A stretch of DNA of 64,000 bases from Paenibacillus caseinilyticus (GTDB taxonomy: Bacteria; Bacillota; Bacilli; Paenibacillales; NBRC-103111): contig NZ_JAQAGY010000003.1 in NCBI RefSeq assembly GCF_027533645.1, positions 186,001-250,000 on the forward strand, in the 5' to 3' direction. The translations under genes were made by a program, and so were the position numbers. This document shows, piece by piece, positions 1 to 8,324 of the stretch; the stretch's first letter is position 1, and every line of letters starts with the position of its first letter. The notes under the pieces were generated by a model. The model searched no databases, was not told where the DNA came from, and saw nothing but the letters and a program-made list of their open reading frames with translations.

Positions 1-1179
1 CTCGATCTGCTTCTCGCCCGCAGGGGAGTAGATGTCGGTGATGATCACTTCGTCCGCGTCGGGGAACGCCCGGCTGAACTGTTCGAACAGGAAGTAGGTC
101 CGAGTGTACCGCTGCGGCTGGAACACGGCGACAATCCGTTTGCCAGTCGCTTTGGCCGCCAGGATGGTCGCTTCGATCTCCGTCGGATGGTGGGCGTAGT
201 CGTCGATGACGAGAATATCGTTCACTTCTCCGAGCACTTGGAACCTGCGCTTGGCGCCGCGGAACTCCGTGATGGCTTCCGCCACCTGGGCGAAGCTCAG
301 TCCGGCCTCCATACACGTAATGAGCGTCGCCATCGCATTGTACACGTTGTGCTTGCCGGGCACCGACAGCCGGATCGTGCCCAGCACCGCTCCGCCCCTC
401 ATCACCTCGAAGCTCACCTTGCGGTCGCCGAGCACAATATTGTGGGCGGTTACGTCTGCCTCGGAGTGGATACCGAAAGTAATGACCTCGCTCTTCACCT
501 CGGGGATCATTTCGGCCAAGAACGGGTCATCAAGACATACGACCGCTTTGCCGTCCGTCTTCACCTGGCTCAGGAACTGGGCATAGGCCTTCTTGAGATT
601 CTCAAAATCCCCGTCATAGTTTTCGAGATGGTCCGCTTCAATATTGTTGACGAGCGCAATGGAAGGATGGTACTGAAGGAACGAACCGTCGCTCTCGTCC
701 GCTTCCGCAACCACCCAGTCCCCCTTGCCCGCTTTGGCGTTGCTGCCGACATTCATAATCTCTCCGCCGATGATGAAGGTCGGATCCGAACCGCATTCCT
801 CCAGCACCAGTGCGATCATGGAAGAGGTCGTCGTCTTCCCATGCGCCCCTGCGACGGCTATCCCCTTCTTCGCGTTCATCAACCGGCCCAGCATCTGGGA
901 ACGGTGCAGTATCGGAATATTGAGTTCTCCGGCTGCCGCCATCTCCACGTTATCCTTGGACAGCGCCGTCGAGTAGACGACCACGTCCGCCCCTCTCACA
1001 TTCTCCGCCTCATGTCCGATGAACACCTGCGCCCCTTTGGCAGCCAGCTTCTCCGTCAGTTCCTGCTGCGCCAGATCGGATCCCGAAACTTGATAGCCCA
1101 TCTCCAGCATTACTTTGGCGATCGCGCTCATGCCGTACCCGCCAATGCCGATAAAATGGATATGCTCCGATGTATTCAT
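1..1179 (-). CDS. murC: UDP-N-acetylmuramate--L-alanine ligase (3' end cut by window edge)
   Basis: MurC adds L-alanine to UDP-MurNAc using ATP, the first amino-acid step of cytoplasmic peptidoglycan precursor synthesis. The frame starts at ATG 1179 and stays open to base 1, so 393 residues are visible and the C-terminal end is missing. The N-terminus has the Mur ligase Rossmann motif GIGGYGMS (residues 11-18), and the ATP P-loop GAHGKTTTSS lies at 111-120. A DDYAHHPTEIEAT segment near 345 is typical of the C-terminal ligase domain. The gene starts 7 bases after the folC stop, so it is probably the last visible member of a valS-folC-murC transcript. Family assignment is firm. Confidence 0.95.
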   Translation of the reverse strand, partial: MNTSEHIHFIGIGGYGMSAIAKVMLEMGYQVSGSDLAQQELTEKLAAKGAQVFIGHEAENVRGADVVVYSTALSKDNVEMAAAGELNIPILHRSQMLGRLMNAKKGIAVAGAHGKTTTSSMIALVLEECGSDPTFIIGGEIMNVGSNAKAGKGDWVVAEADESDGSFLQYHPSIALVNNIEADHLENYDGDFENLKKAYAQFLSQVKTDGKAVVCLDDPFLAEMIPEVKSEVITFGIHSEADVTAHNIVLGDRKVSFEVMRGGAVLGTIRLSVPGKHNVYNAMATLITCMEAGLSFAQVAEAITEFRGAKRRFQVLGEVNDILVIDDYAHHPTEIEATILAAKATGKRIVAVFQPQRYTRTYFLFEQFSRAFPDADEVIITDIYSPAGEKQIE

Positions 1180-1186
1180 GCTCGTT

Positions 1187-2575
1187 TCACCAGCCTTTTT
1201 CAGAATCGGATTGATGCTTCACCCAGGAACGGACGTCCCCGATCAAATATAAGGTCCCGGAGACCACGGCGAGGTCTTCCCCCTCCGCGAGGCGCTGCGT
1301 CAAGTCCAGTGCAGCCTTCCAGTCCGGCTCTACGATCACATCGACATCCGTCCGCCCCAGCTCTTCCAGCAGAGTCCGTGCCAGGGCCGCAAGGTCGGAG
1401 GCTGACGCCTTTTTATGCCAGTCGGGCTCGGTCAGGATCAAAGTATCCACTAGAGGTAGTATATGCCTGAAATAGCCAGTATGATTCTTATTCGACAGCA
1501 TCCCCATCATAAAATGAAGCCTGCGGTACCGGTACGTCTCCCGCAGGGCGGCGGCCAGCATCTGCGCCCCCTCCGGGTTGTGCGCACCGTCGATAAGCAG
1601 ACGCGGGGACTCCGACAGAAGTTCCAGCCGCCCCGGCCACTGGGTGCGGTGCAGCGCGTTCAGGAGCGCCTCATCATCGATGATCAGCGCATAGTACTGC
1701 CGCAGCACTTCGAGCGTCATCAGGGCCGTCGCCGCGTTCTTCACTTGGTGAGGCCCGTTCATGGAGATGACGGCATCCGGGATGCCCCGGAACACGCCAT
1801 GGAACGAGAACATCTGCCGGTTCTCTTCGGAAGACAGACTCTCGTACCGATAATCGCGTCCGAGCAGGTAGAGCGTACTCTGCTTGGCCTTGGCCGCGCC
1901 AGCTACCACTTCGATCACTTCCGGCTGTTCCACCGCGCTGACGACAGGAACGCCCGCCTTGATGATCGCCGCTTTCTCTCCGGCGATCTCAGGCAGCGTC
2001 TCCCCGAGGAAGTCCATATGGTCATACCCAATATTCGTAATGACCGAGACGAGAGGGGTGACGATATTCGTGGAATCGAGCCTTCCGCCCATCCCCGTCT
2101 CCCATACGACGAAATCCGGACAAGTGATGCGCGCAAAATACTCGATGGCAATCACCGTCGATATCTCGAACATGGACGGCTGGCCGTGTTCCTCCGCCAC
2201 CCGGTCGATCACCGGCTTCACTTTGTTCACGACCCGCAGCAGATCCTCATCGCTGATATTGATGCCGTTCACACGGATCCGCTCGTTGTAAGACTCGATA
2301 TAAGGGGACGTGAAAGTCCCTACATCATAGCCTCCGCTGCGGATCGCCTCCGTCAGGAAGGCGCACACCGAGCCCTTCCCGTTGGTTCCGGCCACGTGGA
2401 TGAACTTCAGCCGCCGGTGCGGATTCTCCAGATATTCCATCAGCTTCTCCATCCGCTCCAGCCCCGGCTTGATTCCCGCCAAGGGAATGAAGCGGACGAT
2501 CCAGTCGACCGCTTCGCGCGCGGTTTCGAAAGGAGCCCCTTCCGTTACCTGCGCTTTCTCTTCCTCTTCCCTCAT
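1187..2575 (-). CDS. folC: Bifunctional dihydrofolate synthase / folylpolyglutamate synthase
   Basis: FolC ligates glutamate to dihydropteroate and then extends the polyglutamate tail of folates, an ATP-dependent cytosolic reaction. The 462-residue product carries the Mur-ligase-like P-loop GTNGKGS at 63-69, followed by the FTSPYIESYNERI stretch typical of FolC. An ITNIGYDHMDFLG segment further on matches the Mg-binding region, and DGAHNPEGA marks the C-terminal domain. Length is slightly above the usual 430-450 because of a charged N-terminal extension. Only 7 bases separate it from valS upstream and from murC downstream, so it is very likely cotranscribed with both. The valS-folC pairing is the same as in Bacillus. 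Confidence 0.95.
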   Translation of the reverse strand: MREEEEKAQVTEGAPFETAREAVDWIVRFIPLAGIKPGLERMEKLMEYLENPHRRLKFIHVAGTNGKGSVCAFLTEAIRSGGYDVGTFTSPYIESYNERIRVNGINISDEDLLRVVNKVKPVIDRVAEEHGQPSMFEISTVIAIEYFARITCPDFVVWETGMGGRLDSTNIVTPLVSVITNIGYDHMDFLGETLPEIAGEKAAIIKAGVPVVSAVEQPEVIEVVAGAAKAKQSTLYLLGRDYRYESLSSEENRQMFSFHGVFRGIPDAVISMNGPHQVKNAATALMTLEVLRQYYALIIDDEALLNALHRTQWPGRLELLSESPRLLIDGAHNPEGAQMLAAALRETYRYRRLHFMMGMLSNKNHTGYFRHILPLVDTLILTEPDWHKKASASDLAALARTLLEELGRTDVDVIVEPDWKAALDLTQRLAEGEDLAVVSGTLYLIGDVRSWVKHQSDSEKGW

Positions 2576-2582
2576 GCTGCCC

Positions 2583-5258
2583 TCATCCTTTCAGCTCGGC
2601 GATGCGTGCCGTGACTTTGTCGCGCTTGTCGGCATAGTCGGCCAGCTTCGCTTTTTCCTCTTCGATGACCTTCGCCGGCGCCTTCGCTACGAACCCTTGG
2701 TTCGAGAGCTTCTTCTCGATCCGCTCCACCTCGCCGTGCAGGGTGGAGAGCTCCTTCTCCAGGCGGGCCACTTCTTGGCCGATGTCGATCAGGCCGGCCA
2801 GCGGCAGGAACAGCTCCGCTCCCGTTACGATCCCCGTCATCGCCTTGTCCGGCGTGGCCAGGGAGGTACCGATCTCAAGCATGGATGTATTGCAGAAGCG
2901 GCGGATGTACTCCTCATTGCGCTTCAAGATCGACTCCGCCTCTTCGCCCGCCGGCTTCACGAGCAGCTCAATCTTCTTGCTCATCGGCACGTTCACTTCG
3001 GCCCGGATGTTGCGCACCGTGCGGATCATGTCCATGAGCAGCTCCATCTCGCGGACCGACCCGGCCGCTTCGAAGCCCGCTTCGTACACCGGCCAGGATG
3101 CCAGCGTAATCGTCTCTCCTTCGTGCGGGAGATGCTGCCAGATTTCCTCGGAGATGAACGGCATGAACGGATGGATGAGACGCTGTGTGCGGTCTAGCAC
3201 ATAAGCGAGCACGGATTGCGTCTTCTTCTTCGCCGCTTCGTCCGTTCCATACAGGGACAGCTTGCTGAATTCGATGTACCAGTCGCAGAGATCGTCCCAG
3301 ATAAAGTTGTAGAGCAGGCGGCCCGTCTCGCCGAATTCGTAGACGTCGATGAGGCGCGTCACTTCGCGCACGGTTTCGTTCAGGCGGTGCAGGATCCAGC
3401 GGTCGGCCGTGCCGAGATTGCCGCTGAGGTCGATGTCTTCGAAGCGGAAGCCTTCGAGATTCATCAACGCAAAGCGCGAAGCATTCCAGATCTTGTTCGC
3501 GAAGTTGCGCGCCTGTTCGACCTTCTCCCAGCGGAAGCGCAAATCCTGCCCCGGTGTAGAGCCCGTCGAGAGCATGAAGCGCATCGCATCCGCGCCGTAC
3601 TTCTCGATCACCTCGAGCGGATCCACCCCGTTGCCGAGCGACTTGGACATCTTGCGGCCTTCGGCATCGCGCACGAGCCCATGAACAAGGACGTCCTTGA
3701 ACGGGATCTCGCCCTTGTACTCGAGCGAACTGAAGATCATCCGCGATACCCAGAAGCCGATGATGTCGTACCCGGTAACGAGCAGGCTCGTCGGGAAGTA
3801 GCGCTGCAGATCCCCGGCAGCCTCATCCGGCCAGCCGAGCGTGGAGAACGGCCACAGCGCGGAGGAGAACCAGGTATCGAGCACGTCTTCGTCCCGCTTC
3901 AGCTGTGCGCTGCCGCACTTCGTACACACGGTCGCATCCTCGCGGGAGACTATGGTTTCGCCGCAGCTGCCGCAGTGCCAAGCCGGAATGCGGTGTCCCC
4001 ACCACAGCTGGCGGGAGATGCACCAGTCGCGGCTGTTCTCCATCCAGTGCAGGTAAATTTTCTCGAAGCGGTCCGGTACGAAGTTCGGGCCCTTGCCGGA
4101 CTTCTGCACGTCTACGGAGTGGTCGGCCAGCGGCTTCATCTTCACGAACCACTGTGTCGACAGATAAGGTTCTACGACAGCCCCGCTGCGCTCGCTGTGT
4201 CCGACCTGGTGCACATGCTCTTCGATCTTGATCAGCACGCCAAGCTCTTTCATGTCGGCTACGATCTGCTTGCGGCAGTCGAACCGGTCGGTTCCCTGGT
4301 ACTTGCCCGCATTCTCGTTCATCTTGCCGGATTCGTCCATGACGAGAATCTGCGGCAGGTCGTGGCGTTTGCCGACTTCGAAGTCGTTCGGATCGTGCGC
4401 CGGCGTAATCTTCACCGCTCCGCTGCCGAACTCCTTCTCCACATATTCATCGCCTACGATCGGAATCTCGCGGCCAAGGATCGGCAGCACGAGCGTCCGG
4501 CCGATGAGATGCTTGTAACGCTCATCCTCCGGATGAACCGCCACGGCCGTATCGCCGAGCATCGTCTCGGGACGTGTGGTCGCCACCACGATGAATTCTT
4601 CGCTGTCCTTCACCGGGTATTTCAGGTGATATAGCGCGCCCTGCACTTCCTTATATTCAACCTCGATATCCGATAGCGCCGTCCGGGCCGCCGGGTCCCA
4701 GTTGATGATATATTTGCCGCGGTAGATGAGTCCCTTCTCGTAGTAGCGGACGAATACTTCGCGCACCGCTTTCGACAGGCCTTCATCCAGCGTAAAGCGT
4801 TCGCGGGAGTAGTCGAGAGAGAAGCCCATCTTCGCCCACTGCTCATGAATCGTCGCCGCGTAATGATCCTTCCATTCCCATACCTTCTCGAGGAACTTCT
4901 CGCGGCCGAGATCGTAGCGGGTTACCCCTTCTTCGCGCAGCCTCTGTTCCACCTTGGACTGCGTTGCGATGCCCGCATGGTCAGAGCCCGGCAGCCAGAG
5001 GGCGTCGTATCCCTGCATCCGCTTTACGCGGACCATGATATCCTGCAGCGTACAATCGAGCGCGTGGCCGATGTGGAGCATGCCCGTTACGTTCGGGGGA
5101 GGAATGACGATCGTATAAGGTTCCGCATCCGGGCGCTGGCCCGCTTTGAAGAACTCGTTCTTAAGCCAGTAATCGTACCATTTTTTCTCGGCTTCTTTCG
5201 GATCATACTGTGTCGGCATCGTTGTTTCGGGTGCCCCCGCTGCTTTGGTTTCTTCCAT
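2583..5258 (-). CDS. valS: Valyl-tRNA synthetase
   Basis: Class I aminoacyl-tRNA synthetase that charges tRNA-Val and edits mischarged threonine. The 891-residue protein has the HIGH signature at 62-65 (in [14 protein letters not shown]) and KMSKS at 536-540. An insertion carries two CxxC pairs (about 430-449) that could bind zinc. The last 65 residues form the charged coiled-coil arm expected of ValRS. The start ATG at 5258 has a GGAGG box 8 bases upstream. It is preceded by a T-box leader with its own terminator and promoter, so expression should rise when tRNA-Val is uncharged. It heads the folC-murC group. Confidence 0.97.
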   Translation of the reverse strand: MEETKAAGAPETTMPTQYDPKEAEKKWYDYWLKNEFFKAGQRPDAEPYTIVIPPPNVTGMLHIGHALDCTLQDIMVRVKRMQGYDALWLPGSDHAGIATQSKVEQRLREEGVTRYDLGREKFLEKVWEWKDHYAATIHEQWAKMGFSLDYSRERFTLDEGLSKAVREVFVRYYEKGLIYRGKYIINWDPAARTALSDIEVEYKEVQGALYHLKYPVKDSEEFIVVATTRPETMLGDTAVAVHPEDERYKHLIGRTLVLPILGREIPIVGDEYVEKEFGSGAVKITPAHDPNDFEVGKRHDLPQILVMDESGKMNENAGKYQGTDRFDCRKQIVADMKELGVLIKIEEHVHQVGHSERSGAVVEPYLSTQWFVKMKPLADHSVDVQKSGKGPNFVPDRFEKIYLHWMENSRDWCISRQLWWGHRIPAWHCGSCGETIVSREDATVCTKCGSAQLKRDEDVLDTWFSSALWPFSTLGWPDEAAGDLQRYFPTSLLVTGYDIIGFWVSRMIFSSLEYKGEIPFKDVLVHGLVRDAEGRKMSKSLGNGVDPLEVIEKYGADAMRFMLSTGSTPGQDLRFRWEKVEQARNFANKIWNASRFALMNLEGFRFEDIDLSGNLGTADRWILHRLNETVREVTRLIDVYEFGETGRLLYNFIWDDLCDWYIEFSKLSLYGTDEAAKKKTQSVLAYVLDRTQRLIHPFMPFISEEIWQHLPHEGETITLASWPVYEAGFEAAGSVREMELLMDMIRTVRNIRAEVNVPMSKKIELLVKPAGEEAESILKRNEEYIRRFCNTSMLEIGTSLATPDKAMTGIVTGAELFLPLAGLIDIGQEVARLEKELSTLHGEVERIEKKLSNQGFVAKAPAKVIEEEKAKLADYADKRDKVTARIAELKG

Positions 5259-5370
5259 TGCTGCTAACCTCCAGTAGGTATCTCAAATTTGGTCTTCGCT
5301 TTTGGTGTTTAACTTGGAATTGGGTCCGGGGTGTAACAGCGGCCGGAGGCAGATACCCCGAACGAAACAA

Positions 5371-5403
5371 AAAAACCCTCCGTCCGCAAAGGACGAAAGG
5401 GCT
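5371..5403 (-). terminator. T-box leader terminator upstream of valS
   Basis: On the minus strand the stem CCCTTTCGTCC / GGACGGAGGG with a short loop is followed by seven T residues. It lies just after the T-box element, so it is the terminator arm of the valS leader. The antiterminator would use the T-box sequence at 5411-5424. Confidence 0.85.
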
Positions 5404-5668
5404 TAAGCTTCCGTGGTACCACCTTTATTCCGCAGCTTCCCCGGGACGAGTCCGAGCGGAGATCCGGCCGGGGTCCCGTGACAAAAGCACGGCTCTTGGG
5501 GCAGATAACGGCTGCAGGCCGGCCGAATCTAGGCGTTCGTTCAATTCGGCAACTCCGGGGCGACTTCGACAGGTACGTCCTGCGGAACCTTCCAGCTTCA
5601 TGCCGGCTCCGCTCTCTGAAGGGTTCACTGCCTACTATTCCCTTTCCAAGTCATTAGGGGATGATCTA
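5371..5668 (-). ncRNA. T-box riboswitch leader of valS
   Basis: The 300-nt leader between the promoter and valS contains the T-box core AGGTGGTACCACGG on the minus strand (5411-5424), close to the consensus that pairs with the tRNA acceptor end. An intrinsic terminator follows it. Upstream are stem I elements, including an AGTA-containing bulge and a GCTGGAAGG segment. In known T-boxes uncharged tRNA pairs with a specifier codon and the T-box bulge, stabilising the antiterminator. Two valine triplets in the stem I region (GTA and GTC near 5565-5580) are possible specifiers; I could not decide between them by eye. Confidence 0.88.
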
Positions 5669-5676
5669 TGCGTACT

Positions 5677-5705
5677 ATGATAAACAATCGCAGGTAGAGA
5701 GTCAA
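5677..5705 (-). promoter_or_regulatory. Sigma-A promoter of the valS T-box transcript
   Basis: On the minus strand TTGACT (5705-5700) and TATCAT (5682-5677) are separated by 17 bases, a close match to the vegetative consensus. Transcription would begin around 5669, at the start of the T-box leader. Confidence 0.8.
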
Positions 5706-5720
5706 TATTTAGTATAGCCC

Positions 5721-5763
5721 AAAAAGCCCCCGCTCAAGCCCTTTAGGGCCGAATCGGAGGCTC
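5721..5763 (-). terminator. Terminator after spoVID
   Basis: The minus strand has a long stem (AGCCTCCG... / ...CGGGGGCT, with GGCCC/GGGCT near the loop) followed by TTTTT. The plus strand also ends in a T run, so it may act in both directions. It separates spoVID from the valS promoter. Confidence 0.75.
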
Positions 5764-5790
5764 TTTTTTCAAAAAATGGGTTAGAACAGG

Positions 5791-6864
5791 TTATACCTTC
5801 GGAATATAGACGATCTGTCCCTCGGATACGCCCACATCTCCGAGCCGGTTATGAAGCGCAAGCTCCCGCGTGCTCAGATTGTACCGCTCCGCGATGGACT
5901 CCAGCGTCTCGTTTTTTTGGACGATACACAGGCGGACCTTGCGGAACTCCTGCTGCTCATCCCTTGAGTTCAGCAGCAGGTTCTTCCACTCGACCTTCTC
6001 TGACGGGGAGACGGCCGGCAGAGGCGGCGGCTCGGGCTGGCTGCGGGTCTCTCTCCTCGCGGAGGACCGGTCGATCAGGGAAGCGACGCCGAAGGAACGC
6101 GGGGGTGCCGGCACTTCCGCAGCTGGCGGTGCCTCCGGCTCGGCAGGCTCTGCCGCAGCCCGGCCGAACGATACCTTCGGCTCGCGCGCCGCTTCTTCCG
6201 GGGGTTCTTCGGGAACCGTCCGCTCCAGCAGAAAGAACGGCTCGGCCTCCTCGGCCTCCTGCTCCTGCGGTTCCATCCAGCTTACAGGAGCCGACTCGGG
6301 AGCAGCCTCCTCATTGGCCTCAAGATCCGGCTTGGTATTGTCCGGGACGGCAGACTCAGACTCCACAGCCGGAGGAACGGCGCCCGGAGAGACATCCCCG
6401 TAGAAGGCCGGCTCCTCCGTCCGTTCCGCACGCGCTTCGTGGACGAAGAGCACTTCTTCCTCTTCGCGGTCCGAGCGCCAGGTATCCTCCTCGGGAGAAG
6501 ATACCACCTCCAGTCCCCCAAGGGACAAGACCCCCGTGATGTTAAGGCTGCGGCCCGACAGCAGGTCGATATCGAAGTTGTCGATCTCTACAGCGATATC
6601 CTCTACCCGGTGCACCCGGTTGAGCGGCAGGGTAATCTCCACAGGGATCAGGTGCTCCAAGGTCTGGCCCGTGCGGTCCTGCTCGTCCACATACGTGCCG
6701 GTCAGCAGCAGATTCCCGCGCAGTAAAGCCTGCTCTCCTTGACTCAGCACCTGAATATGCGGAACCAGCTCCACCTCTTCGAGTTCCTTAATGCCGAGCA
6801 CCCCTTCGGACAAATGCACACGTTCATAGATATCGAATCGCAATCCGCTTCTTTGATTCGTCAA
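5791..6864 (-). CDS. spoVID: Spore coat morphogenetic protein SpoVID (LysM)
   Basis: SpoVID works in the mother cell, where it helps the spore coat encase the forespore through contacts with SpoIVA and SafA. The 357-residue product has a beta-rich N-terminal domain (about 1-125). A long acidic Glu/Pro/Ala-rich linker with little order follows (about 130-300), and a C-terminal LysM module occupies about 312-357 (VQKNETLESIAERYNLSTREL, ending IVYIPKV). This architecture, and its place between hemL and valS, match Bacillus spoVID. The likely start is TTG at 6864, with GGAGGGAGG 9 bases upstream. In Bacillus ysxE separates spoVID from valS; here no such gene is present. Confidence 0.85.
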   Translation of the reverse strand: MTNQRSGLRFDIYERVHLSEGVLGIKELEEVELVPHIQVLSQGEQALLRGNLLLTGTYVDEQDRTGQTLEHLIPVEITLPLNRVHRVEDIAVEIDNFDIDLLSGRSLNITGVLSLGGLEVVSSPEEDTWRSDREEEEVLFVHEARAERTEEPAFYGDVSPGAVPPAVESESAVPDNTKPDLEANEEAAPESAPVSWMEPQEQEAEEAEPFFLLERTVPEEPPEEAAREPKVSFGRAAAEPAEPEAPPAAEVPAPPRSFGVASLIDRSSARRETRSQPEPPPLPAVSPSEKVEWKNLLLNSRDEQQEFRKVRLCIVQKNETLESIAERYNLSTRELALHNRLGDVGVSEGQIVYIPKV

Positions 6865-6979
6865 TGAAATAATCCTCCCTCCGTACGTTTACCCGCCTGT
6901 TCCGGCAGGTTCGCGAGAAGCCCAGATGAGCCTTTTTGTCTCTACAATTTATATGGCTGGGCCGGAAGGAGCATGACTA

Positions 6980-7864
6980 CTATTTTTTCGAAAACAGAAG
7001 ACGCTCATACAGCGAGCGAAAATCTTCAGGCCAGGGGGAGTCCGCTTCCACGTTCTCTCCTGTCAGCGGATGGGCAAACGTAAGGCGCTCCCCATGCAGC
7101 GCCTGCCGCCTGAACTCCCCGTCGGCCGGACCGCCGTACAAGCGGTCACCGATCAGCGGGTGGCCGAGATGCGCCAGGTGTACCCGGATTTGGTGCGTCC
7201 GTCCGGTCTCCAGCCGGAGCCTGACCAACGTGGCGTCCTGCAGCCGTTCCGCCACCTCGTAATGCGTGACCGCCCGCTCTCCCGTAGGTGATACGCGGCG
7301 GCGGGTCGCATGATGGCGGTCGCGTCCGATCGGCGCATCCAACGTGCCGCGGGCCCGCTCCACCCGCCCCTGAACAAGAGCGCAATACTCCCGGGTAATC
7401 CGCTTCTCGCGCATCTCTTCATCCAGCTTGACTTGGGCCCATTCGCATTTGGCGATAAGGACCGGGCCGGTCGTATCTTCGTCCAGCCGGTGGACCGGGC
7501 GGGCTCGCACGCGCTGCCCCGAAGCTTCGAGATGCCATGCGGCCGCGTGCAGCAGCGTTCCTTCTTCCCCCTCCTGCGTCGGATGCACCTTCATCCCCGC
7601 CGGCTTGTCCGCGACAAGGCAAAAGTCGTCCTCGTACAGCACCTCCAAGGGAAGCCATGCTCCCGCAACGATGCCGGATTCCTCGGGGAACATGCGGAGC
7701 AGCAGCCGCCTCCCTTTAACGGACGCGCTGCCGGATGCCTCCCATCTCCGCAGCCATTTCTCCCCCAAGCGCTCCAGCCAGGCCGGATCCGCTTCCCGGA
7801 CGGAGGACAGCTCGGCAGGAGCCGTCCATTCCAGCCATTCGCCTCTGCGTTTCCATCCCTTCAT
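6980..7864 (-). CDS. RluA family RNA pseudouridine synthase
   Basis: Predicted to isomerise specific uridines in rRNA or tRNA to pseudouridine. The 294-residue protein has the RluA catalytic motif HRLDEDTTG (about 124-132), whose Asp is the nucleophile, and the downstream family segment RLETGRTHQIRVHLAHLGHPLIGDRLYGG. The first 80 residues resemble a weak S4-like region rather than a full S4 domain. The start ATG overlaps the stop of the small upstream membrane-protein gene by four bases (ATGA), indicating translational coupling. The RNA target cannot be told from sequence. Confidence 0.88.
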   Translation of the reverse strand: MKGWKRRGEWLEWTAPAELSSVREADPAWLERLGEKWLRRWEASGSASVKGRRLLLRMFPEESGIVAGAWLPLEVLYEDDFCLVADKPAGMKVHPTQEGEEGTLLHAAAWHLEASGQRVRARPVHRLDEDTTGPVLIAKCEWAQVKLDEEMREKRITREYCALVQGRVERARGTLDAPIGRDRHHATRRRVSPTGERAVTHYEVAERLQDATLVRLRLETGRTHQIRVHLAHLGHPLIGDRLYGGPADGEFRRQALHGERLTFAHPLTGENVEADSPWPEDFRSLYERLLFSKK

Positions 7865-8022
7865 ACCTCTTTCTCCTCATCTGCCGCCAATTTCTGCTTC
7901 CTCGTCTGCCGGACATGGGCTCCTGCCGCCAGAACCACGATGAGCAGCAGAAGCGCCGCAAAGCCCCCTGCCACTGCAAGGAGCTCCAGCGTAACGCCGA
8001 AAAAACTATATCGTTTAAGCAT
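7861..8022 (-). CDS. Small single-span membrane protein (53 aa)
   Basis: A 53-residue reading frame with an AGAGAGG ribosome-binding site just before ATG 8022. The product begins MLKRYSFFGVTLELL and has one long hydrophobic segment (about 10-33, rich in Ala, Leu, Val and Gly). A basic then mixed-charge tail (VRQTRKQKLAADEEKEV) follows. The stop overlaps the start of the pseudouridine synthase gene (ATGA), so the two are likely cotranslated. I do not recognise a family. The N-terminal placement of the span suggests a membrane-anchored peptide with a cytoplasmic charged tail. Confidence 0.62.
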   Translation of the reverse strand: MLKRYSFFGVTLELLAVAGGFAALLLLIVVLAAGAHVRQTRKQKLAADEEKEV

Positions 8023-8324
8023 CGTGAATTCCTCTCTAAGCTTTCTGGCCCGCTTCGACGGCCGCGCAATAGCTCTTACATTGATTCATTGATTGTATCA
8101 AAAAGCGGGGATTACCTCCAATTCCGCTCCAGGTTCCCTGCCAGAGCTGCCTCTATCTGACACTAGCAAAGTCTGGTGCATCCTCTGCCCGTATGATAGA
8201 ATATGAGAGTGAAAAAGAGAAAATTCGACAGCGTATGCCTGACCCTTCGGCATCCATGCCCGCAATTCTACTAAGCACACTGCCGGCCATGCCGGCTATC
8301 ATAAGCAAATGGGAGAGGACTGCA
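8023..8324. other. Divergent intergenic region
   Basis: This stretch separates the minus-strand pseudouridine synthase pair from the plus-strand glycosidase-domain gene, so it must hold promoters for both. No strong promoter pair could be chosen by eye. An in-frame ATG at 8193 could extend the plus-strand gene but lacks a good ribosome-binding site. Confidence 0.4.

Noticed and set aside
187-1470. 427-codon plus-strand frame at the window start
   Set aside because: Antisense to murC and the end of folC, which show intact family motifs.
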